The notes beneath the pieces were generated by a model. It was not told the origin of the DNA. It saw only the letters and a list, made by a program, of their open reading frames with translations, and searched no databases. Shown here one piece after another: positions 9,787-20,745 of a stretch of DNA of 64,000 bases (position 1 is the stretch's first letter; every line of letters starts with the position of its first letter). A program made the position numbers and the translations under genes. Source of the stretch: Aureimonas frigidaquae (GTDB taxonomy: Bacteria; Pseudomonadota; Alphaproteobacteria; Rhizobiales; Rhizobiaceae); the NCBI RefSeq assembly GCF_001463905.1, contig NZ_BBWR01000006.1:1-64000 (forward strand), given 5' to 3'.

Positions 9787-9882
9787 CCCCAACGGGCTCC
9801 GGTACTTCTAGCAAGAAGGCCGGAGCACGCTTCAAGTTTGGGGTCGGTTTCCAGTCGGCCGCTTCCAGCCAATCGGGGCTGG
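9787..9882 (+). ncRNA. Structured metK leader (candidate cis-regulatory RNA)
   Basis: Three nested helices can be drawn: CCCCAA 9787-9792 with TTGGGG 9838-9843, GCTCCGG 9796-9802 with CCGGAGC 9820-9826, and CTTCT 9805-9809 with AGAAG 9814-9818 closing an AGCA loop. A second hairpin, CCAGCC 9865-9870 with GGCTGG 9877-9882, lies 31 bases before the metK ATG. The position suggests control of SAM synthetase. I do not recognise a known SAM or SAM/SAH riboswitch consensus in it, so it is only a structural candidate. Confidence 0.42.
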
Positions 9883-9913
9883 TCGGGAACGGCATCGGCA
9901 AGGTTTGGCATTC

Positions 9914-11130
<1,217 letters not shown>

Positions 11131-11131
<1 letters not shown>

Positions 11132-11844
11132 TGTCGGACCATCCGAAGCGGTCGCGGGAGAACTTCTTCGGCCGCCACAAGGGCAAGACCTTAAGCGACT
11201 GGCAGGCGATGCTGTTGGCCGAACGGCTTCCGCAGCGCGCCCTGCCGTTGCAGGCGCCGCCGCCGGCGTCCCTGGCATCGCTGTTTCCCGTGCCGGTCGA
11301 TCAGGTCCGGCTGGAGATCGGCTTCGGCGGCGGCGAGCACCTGCGCCACGAGGCGACACGCCACCCCGGCACCGGTTTCATCGGCGTCGAGCCCTTCGTC
11401 AACGGTATGGCCAAGATGCTGGCGGGGCTGGAACAGGCGCCGCTCGACAATCTCCTCCTCTACGGGGACGATGCGACGCGTGTCCTGGATTGGTTGCCCG
11501 ATGCCAGCCTGGCGGGAATCGATCTCTTCTACCCCGATCCCTGGCCGAAGAAGCGGCACTTCAAGCGCCGCTTCGTGAATGTGCGCAACATGGATCGCTT
11601 CGCGCGCGTCCTGAAGCCCGGCGGCCTGTTCCGCTTCGCGTCGGACATCGATACCTATGTCAACTGGACGCTGGCGCATATCGACGCGCACCCCGCCTTC
11701 GCGTGGCCGGCGCGGCGGGCGGCCGACTGGCATACGCCCTATGACGCATGGCCGGGTACGCGTTACGAAGCCAAGGCCATGGCGGAAGGGCGGCGCCCTG
11801 CCTATCTGACATTCCGGCGCGTCGATGGCGCGGTCGGGTCCTGA
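11131..11844 (+). CDS. trmB: tRNA (guanine-N7-)-methyltransferase TrmB
   Basis: A 237-residue SAM-dependent enzyme forming m7G46 in tRNA. The SAM-binding [11 protein letters not shown] and the family signature [18 protein letters not shown] are present, with the later RFASDID and TRYEAKA blocks. The GTG start at 11131 overlaps the metK stop by one base. metK-trmB coupling places the methyl donor and its user in one transcript. Confidence 0.95.
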
Positions 11845-11903
11845 TCGGCCTCTGATCGGCCTGTGGCCTGCCGCCGATGGGCCCCAAGACGCGCCCCTTG
11901 GGC

Positions 11904-11932
11904 TTGAACTGAGCGCCGGGAACGCGTATACC
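11904..11932 (+). promoter_or_regulatory. Probable sigma-70-type promoter of the rimP-nusA-infB operon
   Basis: TTGAAC at 11904-11909 and TATACC at 11927-11932 are separated by 17 bases, a good housekeeping match in otherwise GC-rich DNA. Transcription would begin near 11939, just upstream of the terminator at 11962-11993. A CCCAAG/CTTGGG hairpin (11883-11902) lies immediately upstream. Confidence 0.45.
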
Positions 11933-11961
11933 GGCCTCAAATTCTCTGCGATGTGTTCGTG

Positions 11962-11993
11962 AGAGTGGGTCCTTCCGGTCCCGCTCTTTTTTG
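11962..11993 (+). terminator. Intrinsic terminator (possible attenuator) upstream of rimP
   Basis: AGAGTGGG at 11962-11969 pairs with CCCGCTCT at 11980-11987 (one T-G pair) around a 10-base loop, followed by six T at 11987-11992. This is a textbook intrinsic terminator. It may end metK-trmB transcripts, and since it also lies downstream of the presumed rimP promoter it could attenuate the nusA operon. Confidence 0.7.
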
Positions 11994-12095
11994 TTAATGA
12001 GCACAGGCTCGCAGTTCATGGCGCCAGGGCTTTCGGGCCAGCGCACGATCAGCCGCCGGGCAGGGTCCCGGCCGGCGCAGACGACCGGAGACTTC

Positions 12096-12695
12096 GTGAG
12101 CGAAGACACGCGCATCATCAGGGAAGAGGGTTTGGAGGCACGGGTGGCCGACATCGTCGAACCCGTGATCGGCCAGCTCGGATACAGGCTCGTGCGCGTG
12201 CGCTATTCGGGCATGAACGGCGCAACCCTGCAGATCATGGCCGAGCGCCCGGACGGCACCATGGCGGTCGAGGATTGCGAGGCCGTCAGCCGCGCCATCT
12301 CGCCCGTTCTCGATGTCGAGGATCCGCTGGACAAGGCCTATCATCTCGAAGTCTCGTCGCCGGGCATCGATCGGCCGCTGGTGCGGCGCTCCGATTTCGA
12401 AAGCTGGGCCGGCCATCTCATGAAGCTGGAAACCAGCCGGCTGATCGGCGCGCGCAAGCGCTTCCGGGGCCGTGTCGTCGAGGTGATGGCCGATGGCATC
12501 CGGATCGATCGCGACCAGCCGGCCTATGGCGAGGATGCGACGGTGGAGATCCCCTTCGATGCCATCGGCGAGGCCCGGCTGATCCTGACGGACGACCTCA
12601 TCGAAGCGTCGTTGAAGGCCGATAAGATGGCCCGCAAGGGCCGTGCCGGCCCCGATGCGCAGGACGGCGCGGACGACGGAGATGCGGCCGCCTGA
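12096..12695 (+). CDS. rimP: Ribosome maturation factor RimP
   Basis: A 199-residue protein needed for 30S maturation. The N-terminal domain has [18 protein letters not shown] and the junction [21 protein letters not shown], the usual RimP signature; the C-terminal SH3-like barrel runs to about residue 170 and an acidic tail closes it. Start GTG 12096 has GGAG at 12087-12090; a longer frame from 11991 begins inside the terminator and is rejected. It opens the rimP-nusA-ylxR-infB-rbfA-truB operon. Confidence 0.92.
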   Translation: MSEDTRIIREEGLEARVADIVEPVIGQLGYRLVRVRYSGMNGATLQIMAERPDGTMAVEDCEAVSRAISPVLDVEDPLDKAYHLEVSSPGIDRPLVRRSDFESWAGHLMKLETSRLIGARKRFRGRVVEVMADGIRIDRDQPAYGEDATVEIPFDAIGEARLILTDDLIEASLKADKMARKGRAGPDAQDGADDGDAAA

Positions 12696-12837
12696 GGCGG
12701 CCCGATGCCCGTCCGGTGCGGACGGGGTTATTTTGAAAGACGACGGCCGGCGCGGCTATGCCCGCGCCTCGATGGCCGCGAGGATGCGGCGCGGTCGTGG
12801 GGCTGGAGGCTCCGTCCGCGAACAGGAGAAGACACAC

Positions 12838-14424
12838 ATGGCAGTCAGTGCGAACAGGCTCGAGCTTCTGCAGATCGCGGATGCCGTGGCGCGGGAAAAG
12901 TCGATCGATCGGGAGATCGTGATCGCGGCCATGGCCGACGCCATCCAGAAGGCGGCCCGTGCCCGCTACGGCCAGGAGACGAACATCCGGGTCGACATCA
13001 ATTCGCGCACCGGCGAAATCAAGCTGCAGCGGCTCCTGGAGGTCGTCGAGGACGTCGAGGATCCGGCGACCCAGATCTATCTGGACCTGGCGCGCGACAA
13101 GAACCCGGACGCCGAGCCGGGCGACTTCATCGCCGAGCAGCTCCCCCCGATGGAATTCGGCCGCATCGCGGCGCAATCGGCCAAGCAGGTCATCGTCCAG
13201 AAGGTTCGTGAGGCCGAGCGCGACAAGCAGTTCGACGAATTCAAGGACCGCGTGGGCGAGATCGTCAACGGGACCGTGAAGCGCGTCGAATACGGCAATG
13301 TGATCGTGGATCTGGGCAAGGGCGAAGGCATCATCCGCCGCGACGAGCAGATCCCCCGGGAAATCTTCAACTATGGCGACCGCGTCCGGGCCTATGTCTA
13401 CGACGTGCGGCGCGAGCAGCGCGGGCCGCAGATCTTCCTGTCGCGCACGCATCCGCAGTTCATGGCCAAGCTTTTCACCATGGAAGTGCCGGAAATCTAC
13501 GACGGCATCATCGAGATCAAGTCCGTTGCCCGTGATCCGGGCTCGCGCGCCAAGATCGCCGTCGTCTCGCGCGATTCCTCGATCGACCCGGTCGGCGCCT
13601 GCGTCGGCATGCGCGGCTCGCGCGTGCAGGCCGTGGTGGGCGAGTTGCAGGGCGAAAAGATCGACATCATCCCCTGGTCGCCGGATGCCGCATCCTTCCT
13701 CGTCAATGCCCTGCAGCCGGCGGAAGTCGCCAAGGTGGTGCTCGATGAGGACGCCGAGCGCATTGAAGTCGTCGTTCCCGATGACCAATTGTCTCTGGCG
13801 ATCGGCCGTCGCGGCCAGAATGTCCGCCTGGCGTCGCAGCTGACCGGCTGGGATATCGACATCCTGACCGAGCAGGAAGAATCCGAGCGCCGCCAGAAGG
13901 AATTCGTCGAACGCTCCGCCCTCTTCATGGAGGCGCTGAACGTGGACGAGATGGTCGGCCAGCTTTTGGCGTCCGAAGGGTTTTCCTCTGTCGAGGAAGT
14001 GGCGTATGTTGATCTGGACGAAGTCTCGTCGATCGAGGGCTTCGATGACGACACCGCCGGCGAGATCCAGAACCGCGCCCGCGAATATCTCGACCAGCGG
14101 GAGGCCGAGCTGGATGCGCGGCGCCGGGAGCTCGGCGTCTCGGACGAGCTGCGGGAGATCGAGGGCCTGACCACGCCGATGCTGGTGGCCCTCGGCGAAG
14201 ACGACGTCAAGACGCTCGAGGATTTCGCGGGTTGCGCGGCGGACGACCTGGTCGGCTGGACCGAGCGCAAGGACGGCGAGACCAAGCGTTTCACCGGGGC
14301 GCTGTCGGCTTTCGAGGTCAGCCGCGTGGATGCCGAGGCCATGATCATGCAGGCTCGCATCAAGGCGGGCTGGGTGAGCGAAGAGGACCTGGCGGCTGAC
14401 GAAAGCGAGGAGGCGGAAGCCTGA
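12838..14424 (+). CDS. nusA: Transcription termination/antitermination factor NusA
   Basis: A 528-residue RNA-polymerase-binding factor. In order: the N-terminal polymerase-binding domain (1-130), S1 (about 135-200, GEIVNGTVKRVEYGNVIVDLGKG region), two KH domains (about 205-345, VGACVGMRGSRVQAV and LAIGRRGQNVRLAS), and two acidic helix-hairpin C-terminal repeats typical of proteobacteria. It promotes pausing and termination and joins antitermination complexes. Start ATG 12838 follows AGGAG. Its own leader contains a strong terminator, which would allow autoregulation (inference). Confidence 0.96.
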   Translation: MAVSANRLELLQIADAVAREKSIDREIVIAAMADAIQKAARARYGQETNIRVDINSRTGEIKLQRLLEVVEDVEDPATQIYLDLARDKNPDAEPGDFIAEQLPPMEFGRIAAQSAKQVIVQKVREAERDKQFDEFKDRVGEIVNGTVKRVEYGNVIVDLGKGEGIIRRDEQIPREIFNYGDRVRAYVYDVRREQRGPQIFLSRTHPQFMAKLFTMEVPEIYDGIIEIKSVARDPGSRAKIAVVSRDSSIDPVGACVGMRGSRVQAVVGELQGEKIDIIPWSPDAASFLVNALQPAEVAKVVLDEDAERIEVVVPDDQLSLAIGRRGQNVRLASQLTGWDIDILTEQEESERRQKEFVERSALFMEALNVDEMVGQLLASEGFSSVEEVAYVDLDEVSSIEGFDDDTAGEIQNRAREYLDQREAELDARRRELGVSDELREIEGLTTPMLVALGEDDVKTLEDFAGCAADDLVGWTERKDGETKRFTGALSAFEVSRVDAEAMIMQARIKAGWVSEEDLAADESEEAEA

Positions 14425-14492
14425 CACGCCCGCCCGGAAGGGCGCGGACCGAATGCGCGGATGGTACGACCGGACAATAAGGGGCAGGTGAG

Positions 14493-15233
14493 ATGACGGA
14501 GGCACAGTTGAACGATCGCATGTGCATCCTCTCGCGGGCCGAATTGCCGCCGGAGGAGCTGATCCGCTTCGTGACCGGGCCGGACGGTGCGGTGGTGGCC
14601 GATTTGCGCCGCCGCCTGCCGGGGCGCGGCGCGCATGTCGAAGCGCGGCGCACGGCGATCGAGGAGGCGGTTCGCAAGAACCTCTTCCGCCGCGCCTTCA
14701 AGCGCGACGTCATCGCCGGGCCGGACCTGCCGGCCCAGGTGGACGGGCAGATGGCCCGTTCGGTGCTCGGCGCGCTGGGCCTTGCCCGCAAGGCGGGCCA
14801 GCTCGTGACCGGCTCCGCCAAAGTGGAGGCGGCCTTGCGATCCGGCCGGGCGCTCGCCGCGCTGCACGCCAGCGATGGCGCCGCCGACGGCTTGCGCAAG
14901 CTGTCGGGCGCCGCGACGGCCGCTGCGCTCGGACGGGACGAATCCCGTGTGCCGATCTTCCGTTCGTTCACCTCGGACGAATTGGGTTTGGCACTGGGTG
15001 GGGTTCATGTGATACATGCTGCCGTTCTCGCCGGTGATGCGGGTGCAGCTTGCGTGAAGCGGCTGAGGGCGCTTGCGAAATTTCGGGGTGAAGACCCCAG
15101 CGGCTCGGACCTGCCGATGCGTGACCATGCATCGGGGGCTTGCGGGCCAGATGAACATGCAGGGCATTCCAGCAATCCTTGCGGCACGGACGATAGGCGT
15201 GGGACGACCCCCGCGCAGGAAGCGGAAGCGTAA
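14493..15233 (+). CDS. YlxR (DUF448) RNA-binding protein with fused L7Ae-like domain
   Basis: A 246-residue protein. Residues about 8-85 form the YlxR/DUF448 domain (RMCILSRAELPPEELIRFV, GRGAHVEA). Residues about 90-190 resemble an L7Ae/L30e-like RNA-binding fold (LGLARKAGQLVTGSAKVEAALR), a two-domain build usual in alphaproteobacteria. The final 50 residues are polar and probably disordered. It lies between nusA and infB, with infB starting directly at the base after its TAA. Confidence 0.85.
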   Translation: MTEAQLNDRMCILSRAELPPEELIRFVTGPDGAVVADLRRRLPGRGAHVEARRTAIEEAVRKNLFRRAFKRDVIAGPDLPAQVDGQMARSVLGALGLARKAGQLVTGSAKVEAALRSGRALAALHASDGAADGLRKLSGAATAAALGRDESRVPIFRSFTSDELGLALGGVHVIHAAVLAGDAGAACVKRLRALAKFRGEDPSGSDLPMRDHASGACGPDEHAGHSSNPCGTDDRRGTTPAQEAEA

Positions 15234-18200
15234 ATGAGCGACACGAAATCCGGCGACGACAAGACGCTGAGCGTCAACAGCAAGAAGACTCTGTCCATCA
15301 AGCCAGGCGGGGTCCAGCAGGCCACCGTGCGGCAGAATTTCTCGCATGGCCGTACGAAGAATGTCGTCGTCGAAACCAAGAAGCGCAAATTCTCTAAGCC
15401 GGAGGACGTGCGGCCGGGCGACGCCGCCGGCGCCGCGCGCAGCCTGACGCCGGCCCAGGCGCAAGCCCTGGCCAACGCCCAGGCGGAGCAGGATGCGCGT
15501 GACCGCGCCAGCGCCGAGGAAGCCCAGCGCCAGGCCGAGGTTCAGGCTGCTGCCCAGGCGCAAGCCCAGGAAGCCTTGCGCCGCGAAGAACAGCGCCTGA
15601 GCGACGAAAAGGCGCAGGCTGATGCGGCCCGTGCTGCCGAAGCCGCTGCGGCTGCCGCTGCCCCGGCACCCCAACCCGTAGAAGTAGCACCGGAGACTCC
15701 CGTCCTGACGCCTGCAGCACCCGCACCGGCCGTATCGGCCGCGCCGACGGCAACCGTCGCCCCGACGGCGACACCCGCACCTGCGGCGCCGCGTCCGGCC
15801 GCCCCGCAGAGCGCGGCACCGGCAGCGCCGGCCCGCGGCCCCGCGCCGCAGCAGCGCCATGGCCAGGGGGCCCCGCAGCACCGTCCGGGCGCTGCCGGCC
15901 CGGCCGGCCAGCGCAACAACACAGCCAATAACGGCCGTCCGGGTGCACCAGGGCGCAGCGGCCCCGGTGGCCGGGATGCTGGCCGTGGCAACAACGCCTC
16001 GGCCCCCGGCGCGCGCCAGCCGCGTGGCGCCGTCCTGTCGGACCTGTCCTCCAAGGAAATGGACGCCCGCAAGCGGGCGCTCGAACTGGCGCGCCAGCGT
16101 GAGGTCGAGGACCGTCGCCTGTTCCAGGAGCAGGAGGCGCGCCGCGTCGCCGAGGACGGGCGCCGCCGGGCCGAGATGGAAGAAAGCGAGCGCCGGCAGG
16201 CCGAAGAGGCCGCCCGTGTCGAGCTGGAAGCCGCAGCCCGCCGCAAGGCCGAGGAAGACGCCGCCCGCCGTGCCCAGGCGCGGCCCCAGAAGCGGACGGG
16301 CGCGGCCGTGGCCGAGCCGATCATTCCCGGCCCGCCGCCGGTCGACGACGGCCTGGGCCTGCGCCCGGCCGGCCGCAGCGACCTGTCACGCGGAAGCCGC
16401 CGCACGGCCGACGAGGAAGAGGCCGCCAACAAGGCCGGCGTGCGCCGTCGCGGCGCCACCGCCGAGCCCGCCAAGCCGGCCCGTGCGCGTGTCGGCGACG
16501 ATCGCCGCCCCGGCCGCGTCAACCTGGATCGTGCCCTGTCGGACGAGGATTCGCGCGGCCGCTCCCTGTCGTCGATGCGCCGCCGGCAGGAGAAGTTCAA
16601 GCGCTCGCAGCAGGCGCAGACGCGAGAGAAGATTTCGAGAGAAGTGATTATTCCCGAGACGATCACCATCCAGGAACTCGCCAACCGCATGTCGGAGCGA
16701 GCCGTGGATGTCATCAAGTTCCTGATGCAGCAGGGTCAGATGCTCAAGCCGGGCGACGTCATCGACGCCGATCTGGCCGAGCTCATCGCCGGCGAATTCG
16801 GCCATACGGTGCGCCGCGTGGCGGAATCGGACGTCGAGCAGGGCTTCTTCAACGTCGCCGACAACCCGGAGAAGTTGCAGTCCCGCCCGCCCGTCGTCAC
16901 GATCATGGGCCATGTCGATCACGGCAAGACCTCGCTGCTCGACGCCATCCGCAAGACGAGCGTCGTCTCGGGCGAGGCCGGTGGCATCACCCAGCATATC
17001 GGCGCCTACCAGGTCGATCATGCGGGCCAGAAGATCACCTTCATCGACACGCCGGGCCACGAGGCCTTCTCGGCCATGCGTGCCCGCGGCGCCCAGGCGA
17101 CCGACATCGCGATCCTGGTCGTGGCGGCCGATGACAGTGTCATGCCGCAGACGATCGAGTCGATCAGCCATGCCAAGGCTGCCGGCGTGCCGATCATCGT
17201 GGCGATCAACAAGATCGACAAGCCGGGCGCCGATGCGCAGAAGGTCCGCACGGGCCTCCTGCAGCACGAGGTCTTCGTGGAATCGATGGGCGGCGAGGTT
17301 CTCGACGTCGAGGTTTCGGCCAAGGCCGGCACCAATCTGGACAAGCTGCTCGACGCGGTGCTCCTGCAGTCCGAAATCCTCGAACTGAAGGCCGATCCGG
17401 AGCGGACGGCCGAGGGCGTGGTCATCGAAGCTCAGCTCGACCGCGGGCGCGGTCCGGTCGCGACCGTGCTGGTCCAGGCCGGCACGCTCAAGACGGGCGA
17501 CATCATCGTCGCCGGCAACGAGTGGGGCAAGGTCCGTGCGCTGGTGGACGATATGGGCCGCCAGCTCAAGGAAGCCGGCCCGTCCATGCCGGTCGAGGTC
17601 CTGGGCATGCAGGGCACGCCTGGTGCCGGCGATCGCTTCGCCGTCGTCCAGAGCGAGGCCAAGGCCCGCGAGATCGCCGAGTACCGCCAGCGCCTGGCGC
17701 GTGAGAAGGCCGTCGCCAAGTCGGCCGGGCAGCGCGGCTCGCTCGAGCAGATGATGAGCCAGCTCCAGTCCACGGGCCTCAAGGAGTTCCCGCTCCTGAT
17801 CAAGGGCGACGTGCAGGGCTCGGTCGAGGCGATCGGCGTGTCCCTGGACAAGCTCGGCACCGACGAGGTTGCCGCCCGGATCGTCCATTCGGGCGCCGGC
17901 GCCATCACCGAGTCGGATGTGGCGCTGGCCGCCGCCTCCAACGCGGCGATCATCGGCTTCAACGTGCGTGCCAATGCGCAAGCCCGTCAGGCGGCCGAGC
18001 GCGAAGGCATCGAGATCCGCTACTACAACATCATCTACGACCTGGTGGATGACGTGAAGCAGGCCATGTCCGGCCTCCTGTCGCCGGAGCGTCGCGAGAC
18101 CTTCCTCGGCAATGCGGAGATCCTCGAGGTCTTCCACATCACCAAGGTCGGCAAGGTCGCGGGTTGCCGCGTTACCGAAGGCAAGGTCGAGCGCGGCGCG

Positions 18201-18392
18201 GGTGTGCGCCTGATCCGCGACGGCGTCGTCATTCACGAGGGCAAGCTCTCCACGCTCAAGCGCTTCAAGGACGAAGTGTCCGAAGTGCCGGGCGGCCAGG
18301 AATGCGGCATGGCCTTCGAGCGCTACGACGATATCCGCCAGGGCGATACGATCGAGTGCTTCCGCGTCGAACACGTGGCACGCTCGCTCTGA
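15234..18392 (+). CDS. infB: Translation initiation factor IF-2
   Basis: A 1052-residue GTPase that loads initiator tRNA on the 30S subunit. A long N-terminal part (about 1-470) is Ala/Pro/Gln/Glu rich, with a coiled-coil-like Arg/Glu region (about 280-360). The IF2_N domain is near 475-530. G-domain motifs are GHVDHGKT (from residue 559), DTPGHEAF (605) and NKIDKP (659), followed by domains II-IV. The N-terminal low-complexity extension is long, as in other alphaproteobacteria. A 13-bp hairpin follows the stop. Confidence 0.97.
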   Translation: MSDTKSGDDKTLSVNSKKTLSIKPGGVQQATVRQNFSHGRTKNVVVETKKRKFSKPEDVRPGDAAGAARSLTPAQAQALANAQAEQDARDRASAEEAQRQAEVQAAAQAQAQEALRREEQRLSDEKAQADAARAAEAAAAAAAPAPQPVEVAPETPVLTPAAPAPAVSAAPTATVAPTATPAPAAPRPAAPQSAAPAAPARGPAPQQRHGQGAPQHRPGAAGPAGQRNNTANNGRPGAPGRSGPGGRDAGRGNNASAPGARQPRGAVLSDLSSKEMDARKRALELARQREVEDRRLFQEQEARRVAEDGRRRAEMEESERRQAEEAARVELEAAARRKAEEDAARRAQARPQKRTGAAVAEPIIPGPPPVDDGLGLRPAGRSDLSRGSRRTADEEEAANKAGVRRRGATAEPAKPARARVGDDRRPGRVNLDRALSDEDSRGRSLSSMRRRQEKFKRSQQAQTREKISREVIIPETITIQELANRMSERAVDVIKFLMQQGQMLKPGDVIDADLAELIAGEFGHTVRRVAESDVEQGFFNVADNPEKLQSRPPVVTIMGHVDHGKTSLLDAIRKTSVVSGEAGGITQHIGAYQVDHAGQKITFIDTPGHEAFSAMRARGAQATDIAILVVAADDSVMPQTIESISHAKAAGVPIIVAINKIDKPGADAQKVRTGLLQHEVFVESMGGEVLDVEVSAKAGTNLDKLLDAVLLQSEILELKADPERTAEGVVIEAQLDRGRGPVATVLVQAGTLKTGDIIVAGNEWGKVRALVDDMGRQLKEAGPSMPVEVLGMQGTPGAGDRFAVVQSEAKAREIAEYRQRLAREKAVAKSAGQRGSLEQMMSQLQSTGLKEFPLLIKGDVQGSVEAIGVSLDKLGTDEVAARIVHSGAGAITESDVALAAASNAAIIGFNVRANAQARQAAEREGIEIRYYNIIYDLVDDVKQAMSGLLSPERRETFLGNAEILEVFHITKVGKVAGCRVTEGKVERGAGVRLIRDGVVIHEGKLSTLKRFKDEVSEVPGGQECGMAFERYDDIRQGDTIECFRVEHVARSL

Positions 18393-18401
18393 CCCGAGAG
18401 G

Positions 18402-18431
18402 CATGGGGCTGCCCGACAGGGCGGCCCCATG
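18402..18431 (+). terminator. Strong hairpin after infB, lacking a T tract
   Basis: CATGGGGC-T-GCCC at 18402-18414 pairs with GGGC-G-GCCCCATG at 18419-18431 around a GACA tetraloop: 13 pairs including one T-G. No T run follows, so it may be a processing or stabilising element or a partial terminator. The rest of the 293-base infB-rbfA gap holds a second small hairpin (GCCCTC/GAGGGC, 18568-18582), two copies of GTTTGCGC, and no convincing ORF. Confidence 0.5.
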
Positions 18432-18685
18432 GCGTTTGCGCTCACTGCCGTTTGCGCCCGTATCGTGTGCGCCGAAGGCTGTTTGCATAAGTGCCGACGC
18501 CCCGTCCGAGCCGGGCCGACGGTGTCTTCCCGCGGTCGAACCGCACCCCTTCTCCCGCTTTGCGCCAGCCCTCTTGGAGGGCGCGCGACCGGGCTGACGA
18601 TTTGAGTGTTCCGCGCGGCCGATCGCTCCCTCGAAGGGGCGGCGTTGCCGCACATGTGTATGACTTGCAGGCTGAAAAGTAAGAG

Positions 18686-19138
18686 ATGGTCCGCACCCCC
18701 AATCCCTCCAAGGCGCCTTCGCAGCGCCAGCTCAGCGTCGGCGAGAAGGTCCGCCACGCGCTCACGGAAATCCTTCAGCGCGGCGAAATCCAGGATCCCA
18801 TCCTGGAGCGCGCCGTCATTTCCGTGACCGAGGTCCGGATGACTCCGGACCTGAAGCTGGGAACCGCCTATGTCACGGTGCTCGGGCAGGGCGACGTCGA
18901 CCCCTTCGTCGAGGCGCTGAACCGCAACCGGAAGTTCCTGCGCGGGCGGCTCTCGCCGGCGCTGCGGCAGATGAAGTACATGCCGGAAATCCGCTTCCGG
19001 GGCGATGAAAGCTTCGACAATTACGCCCGGATCGATGCGTTGCTGCGCTCGCCCGAAGTGGCGCGGGACCTTGCGCCCGAGGATGACGAGGCGGATGGCG
19101 AGGGCCCCGCGGACGGCACGAGCGGGGAGACCCGCTGA
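18686..19138 (+). CDS. rbfA: 30S ribosome-binding factor RbfA
   Basis: A 150-residue KH-fold protein that binds free 30S subunits and helps mature the 16S 5' end. The blocks [43 protein letters not shown] and [19 protein letters not shown] are typical. An acidic tail of about 20 residues follows. Its TGA overlaps the truB ATG by one base, so the two are coupled. Confidence 0.94.
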   Translation: MVRTPNPSKAPSQRQLSVGEKVRHALTEILQRGEIQDPILERAVISVTEVRMTPDLKLGTAYVTVLGQGDVDPFVEALNRNRKFLRGRLSPALRQMKYMPEIRFRGDESFDNYARIDALLRSPEVARDLAPEDDEADGEGPADGTSGETR

Positions 19139-20118
19139 TGGCGCGCCGTGGCAAGCCGAAGGGCCGCCCCATCTCGGGCTGGCTGATCCTCGACAAGCCG
19201 AAGGGCATGGGGTCGACGGACGCCGTCGCCCGCGTCAAGCGGCTCTATTTCGCGCAGAAGGCCGGCCATGCCGGTACGCTGGATCCTCTGGCATCCGGCA
19301 TGCTGCCCATCGCGCTCGGCGATGCGACCAAGACCGTTCCCTATGTGATGGACGGTGAGAAGATTTACCGCTTCACCATCCGCTGGGGTGCGGAAACCAC
19401 GACCGACGATACCGAAGGCCCGGTGACGCGCAGTTCGGACCTGGTGCCGAGCGCCGCGGCGCTGGCCGAAGTGATGACGCGCTACCGGGGCGAGATCAGC
19501 CAGGTGCCGCCGCAATATTCGGCCATCAAGATCGATGGCGAGCGCGCCTACGACCTGGCACGCGGGGGCGAGGCGGTGGACATCGCGGCGCGCAGTGTGA
19601 CGGTCCACCGGCTCGACATCGTGGCGACGCCCGACGAGCGCACCACCGTCTTCGAGGCGACCTGCGGCAAGGGCACCTATGTGCGCTCGCTCGCGCGCGA
19701 CATGGGGCGTGATCTCGGCTGCTTCGGCCACATCATCGAACTGCGCCGCCTGTCGGTCGGCTCCTTCCCGGAAGAGGACATGATCACGTTCGAGGAGCTC
19801 GAAGCGGCTGCCGACGAAGGGCGCGAAGAGGTGGATCCGGACGCGACCGAGGCCGGCGCCCGCCCCCGGGTGGTCCGTTTCGACGCACTCGACGACTATC
19901 TCCTCGATGCCGCCGCGGCGCTGGGAGACCTGTACGAGGTCAATTTGAGCGACGACCAGTCCGCGCGGGTCCTGTCCGGCAATCCGGTCCTTCTGCGGGG
20001 GCGCGACGCGCCGGCCTTCTGCGAGGAAGCCTTCGCGATCGGGCAGGGCCGGCTCCTCGCCATCGGCTCGATCGAGCAGGGATCCTTCCATCCACGGCGC
20101 GTCTTCGGCGGGCGCTGA
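19138..20118 (+). CDS. truB: tRNA pseudouridine(55) synthase TruB
   Basis: A 326-residue enzyme that makes pseudouridine 55 in the T loop of tRNA. The catalytic Asp is in [18 protein letters not shown] near residue 45, preceded by [30 protein letters not shown] is the second signature. The C-terminal extension (about 235-326) is acidic and variable. It overlaps rbfA by one base. Confidence 0.95.
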   Translation: MARRGKPKGRPISGWLILDKPKGMGSTDAVARVKRLYFAQKAGHAGTLDPLASGMLPIALGDATKTVPYVMDGEKIYRFTIRWGAETTTDDTEGPVTRSSDLVPSAAALAEVMTRYRGEISQVPPQYSAIKIDGERAYDLARGGEAVDIAARSVTVHRLDIVATPDERTTVFEATCGKGTYVRSLARDMGRDLGCFGHIIELRRLSVGSFPEEDMITFEELEAAADEGREEVDPDATEAGARPRVVRFDALDDYLLDAAAALGDLYEVNLSDDQSARVLSGNPVLLRGRDAPAFCEEAFAIGQGRLLAIGSIEQGSFHPRRVFGGR

Positions 20119-20175
20119 GCCTTGGCACGCCGGGCGCCACCCGCTCCGGGCTGGCGTTCCGGCGCAAAATGCAAT

Positions 20176-20216
20176 ATATGCGGCGCGCGGTCCGCTATTG
20201 ACGGCCGGCCGCATAT
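20176..20216 (+). promoter_or_regulatory. Inverted repeat in the rpsO leader (possible S15 autoregulatory RNA)
   Basis: ATATGCGGC at 20176-20184 pairs perfectly with GCCGCATAT at 20208-20216 across 23 bases. A smaller CCCG/CGGG hairpin lies nearer the start codon. S15 represses its own mRNA through leader structures in several bacterial groups, reported also in Rhizobiales. Whether this leader folds for that purpose is inference. Confidence 0.35.
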
Positions 20217-20284
20217 TCCCGACCCGCGCTGGACGACATCCCGGCACCGGGTGACCCATCTCTCCGAAATCGAAAGGAAAGACG

Positions 20285-20554
20285 ATGTCGATTACGCCTG
20301 AGCGCAAGTCCGAGCTCCTGAAGGAATACGCGACCAAGGAAGGCGATACTGGTTCGCCGGAAGTGCAGGTTGCCCTGCTTTCCGAGCGCATCGCCAACCT
20401 GACCGAGCACTTCAAGGGCCACAAGAAGGACAACCACTCGCGGCGCGGCCTTCTCAAGATGGTCTCGCAGCGTCGTCGCCTTCTCGACTACCTGAAGAGC
20501 CGCGAAGAAGAGCGCTACCAGGCGCTGATCTCGCGCCTCGGCCTGCGTCGCTGA
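20285..20554 (+). CDS. rpsO: 30S ribosomal protein S15
   Basis: An 89-residue ribosomal protein of normal length that binds 16S rRNA helices 20-22. The conserved [17 protein letters not shown] and [29 protein letters not shown] blocks are complete. AAAGGAAAG precedes the ATG. A good hairpin terminator follows, then pnp, as in most proteobacteria. Confidence 0.97.
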   Translation: MSITPERKSELLKEYATKEGDTGSPEVQVALLSERIANLTEHFKGHKKDNHSRRGLLKMVSQRRRLLDYLKSREEERYQALISRLGLRR

Positions 20555-20565
20555 CGAATGGGAGC

Positions 20566-20596
20566 GGCGGGTTCCCGGGTGGAACCCGCCCTTCTT
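20566..20596 (+). terminator. Intrinsic terminator between rpsO and pnp
   Basis: GGCGGGTTCC at 20566-20575 pairs perfectly with GGAACCCGCC at 20581-20590 around a CGGGT loop, then CTTCTT. The T tract is broken by a C, so read-through into pnp is likely. Confidence 0.55.
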
Positions 20597-20745
20597 GCAT
20601 CTGCCCCTGAACGCCATGGGGCAGGATTGCCGGATGCTTCCGCCGCGCCGAAGCCTCCCGCCGTCTTGCCCATGCGCGTTTATACCGAACAACCCGCCAT
20701 GCGCCCCAGCCGGGGCGCGGCGCGCCAGCAAGAGATGATGTGACG

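Noticed and set aside
9755-9913. Known SAM-II or SAM/SAH riboswitch before metK
   Set aside because: The pairing pattern does not match the consensus features I remember; kept only as an unnamed structured leader.
13497-18653. Long minus-strand open frames opposite nusA, ylxR and infB (up to about 790 codons)
   Set aside because: They are shadows of GC-rich genes: Arg/Gly/His-rich, without family motifs, lying wholly opposite well-identified proteins.
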